Assembly: GCA_023442905.1 (NCBI GenBank)
Contig: JAEZWY010000223.1
Location: 1 to 15,123, forward strand
Direction of reading: 5' to 3'
Source of the DNA: Bacillota bacterium
GTDB taxonomy: Bacteria > Bacillota > Bacilli > Lactobacillales > Aerococcaceae
Length of the DNA stretch: 15,123 nucleotides
Below are positions 12,886 to 15,123 of the stretch, piece by piece. Position 1 is the stretch's first letter. Each line of letters starts with the position of its first letter. The notes beneath the pieces are model-generated. The model was given only the letters and a program-made list of their open reading frames with translations, was not told the DNA's origin and made no database searches. The translations under genes and the position numbers were made by a program.

Positions 12886-13915
12886 TTTGTTCCCTCCATG
12901 CTTTGATTGTTGCCTTTAACTTGGGATATTCAGCTGAATCGATTACCGAATATCGCGCCGCATTTACCATTTTCCCATCTGCATACTTACGGCCAACGAA
13001 GCCATTGTCCGCTAAATACTGGTCTAAATCTGGGACCAAATCGCCAAAGATAAACACAAAATTCGTTGCGGACGGAATCACAGTGACTAGATCAGCAACC
13101 TGGTCAAAAGCCTCCTGCAATTCCTGCTTGATATCGCGTTGGTAATTCACCCACTCATCTAGTCGCTTGGTATCCTCAAACAGCTTGCTGGCAAGGTTTA
13201 GTGACACACTATTCATAGGATAAGGGTGGTTAATCTCCTTCAATTTGTCGAAACGAGGTCCCTGACCAAAGGCGATACCAACCCGTAAACCCGCTACCCC
13301 ATAAATCTTAGATAGGGTCCGAATAAATAGGACGTTGTCATTATCTGGTCGTTGATAGTCCTGGCCGAATTCAATATAAGCTTCATCGATCACAAAAGTG
13401 ATATCTCGATCTGCCGTTTCATCCGCCAATCTCTGTAAAAATTCCTCAGAAAACTGCTGGCCCGTAGGATTTTGCGGGTTCGACAAGAAGAATAAAGACG
13501 GCTTAAATTCATCTAAAGCTCCGATAATTGTGTCTAAAGTAAAAGTGAAGTCCTTTTCACTCTCTACCTGGAAAAAGGGGAAGTCCAACTGGTTGGCGTA
13601 ATCCTGGTACATAAAGAAATCAGGATCAACTGCCAAGACACCCCCGCGGCCAAACTGGATAATCAATTTCTGAATCCACTCATCTGACCCGTTAGCAACA
13701 GCCACATTCTTTGGATCAAGACCGGCGTAATTTGCATACGCCGTGATGAAATTAGCTTCTTCGTCTTCAGGATACTGGTTAAAAGGGGTGGCCAAGACCG
13801 CATCCACAATATCTTGATCTGACAAGGGACGAATTGGAGAGGTGTTGCGGTTCATAATTACCGTGTCACCCTCTTGATTCACTTCAATCGTTTTTAAATA
13901 ATCCTCGGTTTTCAT
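12875..13915 (-). CDS. hisC: Histidinol-phosphate aminotransferase
   Basis: PLP-dependent class I/II aminotransferase that forms L-histidinol phosphate from imidazole acetol phosphate and glutamate. 346 aa, usual for Firmicutes HisC. Visible signatures are NGSDEWI (75-81), SNPQNPTG (145-152), the PLP-ring Asp177 and Tyr180 in DEAYIEF, and RTLSKIYGVAGLRVG (199-213) with PLP-binding Lys203 and Arg211. The substrate-binding Arg near the C-terminus lies in AARYSVI. The ATG is 3 nt after the hisD stop, with GGAAGGG 6 nt upstream. The position between hisD and hisB supports HisC rather than a related aromatic aminotransferase. Confidence 0.95.
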   Translation of the reverse strand: MKTEDYLKTIEVNQEGDTVIMNRNTSPIRPLSDQDIVDAVLATPFNQYPEDEEANFITAYANYAGLDPKNVAVANGSDEWIQKLIIQFGRGGVLAVDPDFFMYQDYANQLDFPFFQVESEKDFTFTLDTIIGALDEFKPSLFFLSNPQNPTGQQFSEEFLQRLADETADRDITFVIDEAYIEFGQDYQRPDNDNVLFIRTLSKIYGVAGLRVGIAFGQGPRFDKLKEINHPYPMNSVSLNLASKLFEDTKRLDEWVNYQRDIKQELQEAFDQVADLVTVIPSATNFVFIFGDLVPDLDQYLADNGFVGRKYADGKMVNAARYSVIDSAEYPKLKATIKAWREQIED

Positions 13916-13918
13916 AGC

Positions 13919-15123
13919 TTACCCTTCCTTTCGAATGGCAATTGACTGAGCATGGCAATCCAGACCTTCAGCCTCAGCAATCGCTTGTCCAGCTGGTCCA
14001 ATTGTTTGATAGGTCTCTTTTGACGTATGGATAATCGCATGTGAAGTCCGGAAATCATTGGCGGTTAAACCATGCGAGAACCGGGCAGTCCGCCCAGTTG
14101 GTAAGACATGCGATGGCCCTGCCACATAGTCACCAATAGCTTCCATAGCGTAGTAGCCTTTGAAAACAGCACCCGCGTATTTGATTTGTTCAACAATCTC
14201 ATCTTGAGCTGTATGTTGAATGGACACGTGCTCTGGTGCAATGTCATTCAATACGGCGATCAGTTGCTCTCTCGTATCACAGATTGCATAGTGATTGTTT
14301 TTAACTGAAGCTTCAATAATGTCCGCTCTTTTTTGGCTCGGCAACAAAACTTGCATGCGGTCGGCTATTTTGCCAAGAAAATCTTCTGACTCACATAAGA
14401 GGAAAGTCCGAGCGTCTTGGTCATGTTCCGCCTGAGCGAAAATATCGTAAACAATGGCATCAACCGGAATCGTTTCGTCCACATATAAGAGGATTTCACT
14501 CGGCCCAGCAATAGCATCAATCGATACATCCCCGTTGACCAACCGTTTGGCAGTCGCCACATAGGCATTCCCTGGACCACAAATCTTGTCTACTCTAGGA
14601 ATCGTTTCCGTCCCGTAAGCCATAGCAGCAACGGCTTGTGCCCCGCCAATCGCATACACATTGTCCCGAATGCCGCATAAGTATAAGGCTGCGAAAGTCA
14701 CTGATTCTTCCGTGAAAACAGGCGTTGTCACCACCAAGTTTTCGACCCCCGCAACAAGGGCTGGCACAACCGTCATCAAAACTGTCGACGGGTACAAGGC
14801 CTTCCCACCAGGAATATAAAATCCTGCACTATCTAAAGCGTTGTAAACATAGGAAATTTCTTCCCCTGGTCGGTCCGGATGTAAACCACCGCGCTCATAA
14901 GTCTCAATCCGGTCTTTAGCCGTTTCTAGCGCTGTTTGTAAGGCTGAGTCTAAGTTGTCCCAAGACGCCTTCAACCGCTCAGCTGACACTTTGAAATCTA
15001 CCGCATTTTGGTAAACCTGCTCATCAAATTTGTTGGTATAGTCAATGACTGCCTGATCTCCACTTGCCTGAACCGCTTGAATCATCTCTTGCACAGCCAC
15101 CAACCGGTTTAGGTCTACTGTCT
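13919..15123 (-). CDS. hisD: Histidinol dehydrogenase, N-terminus beyond the window
   Basis: Zinc enzyme that oxidises histidinol to histidine in two NAD-dependent steps. About 400 residues are visible of a usual 425-430. The frame stays open to the window edge and begins TVDLNRLVAVQEMI, which matches the interior of HisD; a TTG at 15103 is therefore not a start. Motifs include GGxxxYPSTVLM, KICGPGNAYV, AGPSEILL, the zinc-site Gln and His in AQAEHD, the catalytic Glu-His in APEHVSIQ, and GDYVAGPSHVLPTGRTAR with the zinc Asp. The C-terminal zinc His is in EGLDCHAQS. It is the first his gene visible; hisG and hisZ may lie upstream outside the window. Confidence 0.96.
   Translation of the reverse strand, partial: TVDLNRLVAVQEMIQAVQASGDQAVIDYTNKFDEQVYQNAVDFKVSAERLKASWDNLDSALQTALETAKDRIETYERGGLHPDRPGEEISYVYNALDSAGFYIPGGKALYPSTVLMTVVPALVAGVENLVVTTPVFTEESVTFAALYLCGIRDNVYAIGGAQAVAAMAYGTETIPRVDKICGPGNAYVATAKRLVNGDVSIDAIAGPSEILLYVDETIPVDAIVYDIFAQAEHDQDARTFLLCESEDFLGKIADRMQVLLPSQKRADIIEASVKNNHYAICDTREQLIAVLNDIAPEHVSIQHTAQDEIVEQIKYAGAVFKGYYAMEAIGDYVAGPSHVLPTGRTARFSHGLTANDFRTSHAIIHTSKETYQTIGPAGQAIAEAEGLDCHAQSIAIRKEG

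Noticed and set aside
13919..15103. HisD starting at the TTG at 15103
   Set aside because: The frame stays open to the window edge with HisD-like residues (TVDLNRL), so the TTG is an internal Leu codon.

Overview
The window reads as chromosome of a low-GC Firmicute in the order Lactobacillales, perhaps Aerococcaceae or Carnobacteriaceae. The evidence is AT-rich intergenic DNA, strong AGGAGG-type ribosome sites, short lipoprotein signals ending in LLAAC, an AdcA-ZinT fusion and a T-box leader. I do not assign a genus. There is no phage, insertion sequence, CRISPR array, rRNA or tRNA.

Left part (1-6555): mostly single genes and pairs for stress and metal homeostasis. A gene fragment leaves the left edge (43..1, minus). 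Next comes a minus-strand pair encoding an OsmC-like protein and an aldo/keto reductase. A PepSY lipoprotein and a nitrilase-family amidohydrolase follow, both minus. On the plus strand, a zinc-binding lipoprotein (AdcA with a C-terminal ZinT domain) sits behind a perfect Zur-type operator. A thiol peroxidase of the glutathione peroxidase family (minus) and a GntR/HutC regulator (plus) complete this part.

Middle part (6563-9979, minus): a three-gene operon. Its first gene encodes a protein with the isocitrate lyase/PEP mutase fold but without the catalytic KRCGH loop. The second encodes an intact member of the same superfamily. The third encodes a 12-helix carboxylate transporter resembling MatC. 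A complete T-box riboswitch precedes the operon. Its specifier position reads GUA (valine) and its bulge is UGGU, which expects a tRNA with discriminator A; tRNA-Val has that. A valine-tRNA-controlled lyase/transporter operon is unexpected and is the most interesting item in the window.

Right part (10054-15123, minus): histidine biosynthesis operon in the order hisD (cut by the window edge), hisC, hisB, hisA, hisF, hisIE. Genes are 3 nt apart or overlapping except between hisB and hisA. There a 161-nt gap with a hairpin occupies the place where hisH usually lies; hisH is absent from the window. I see no terminator between hisIE and the T-box promoter.
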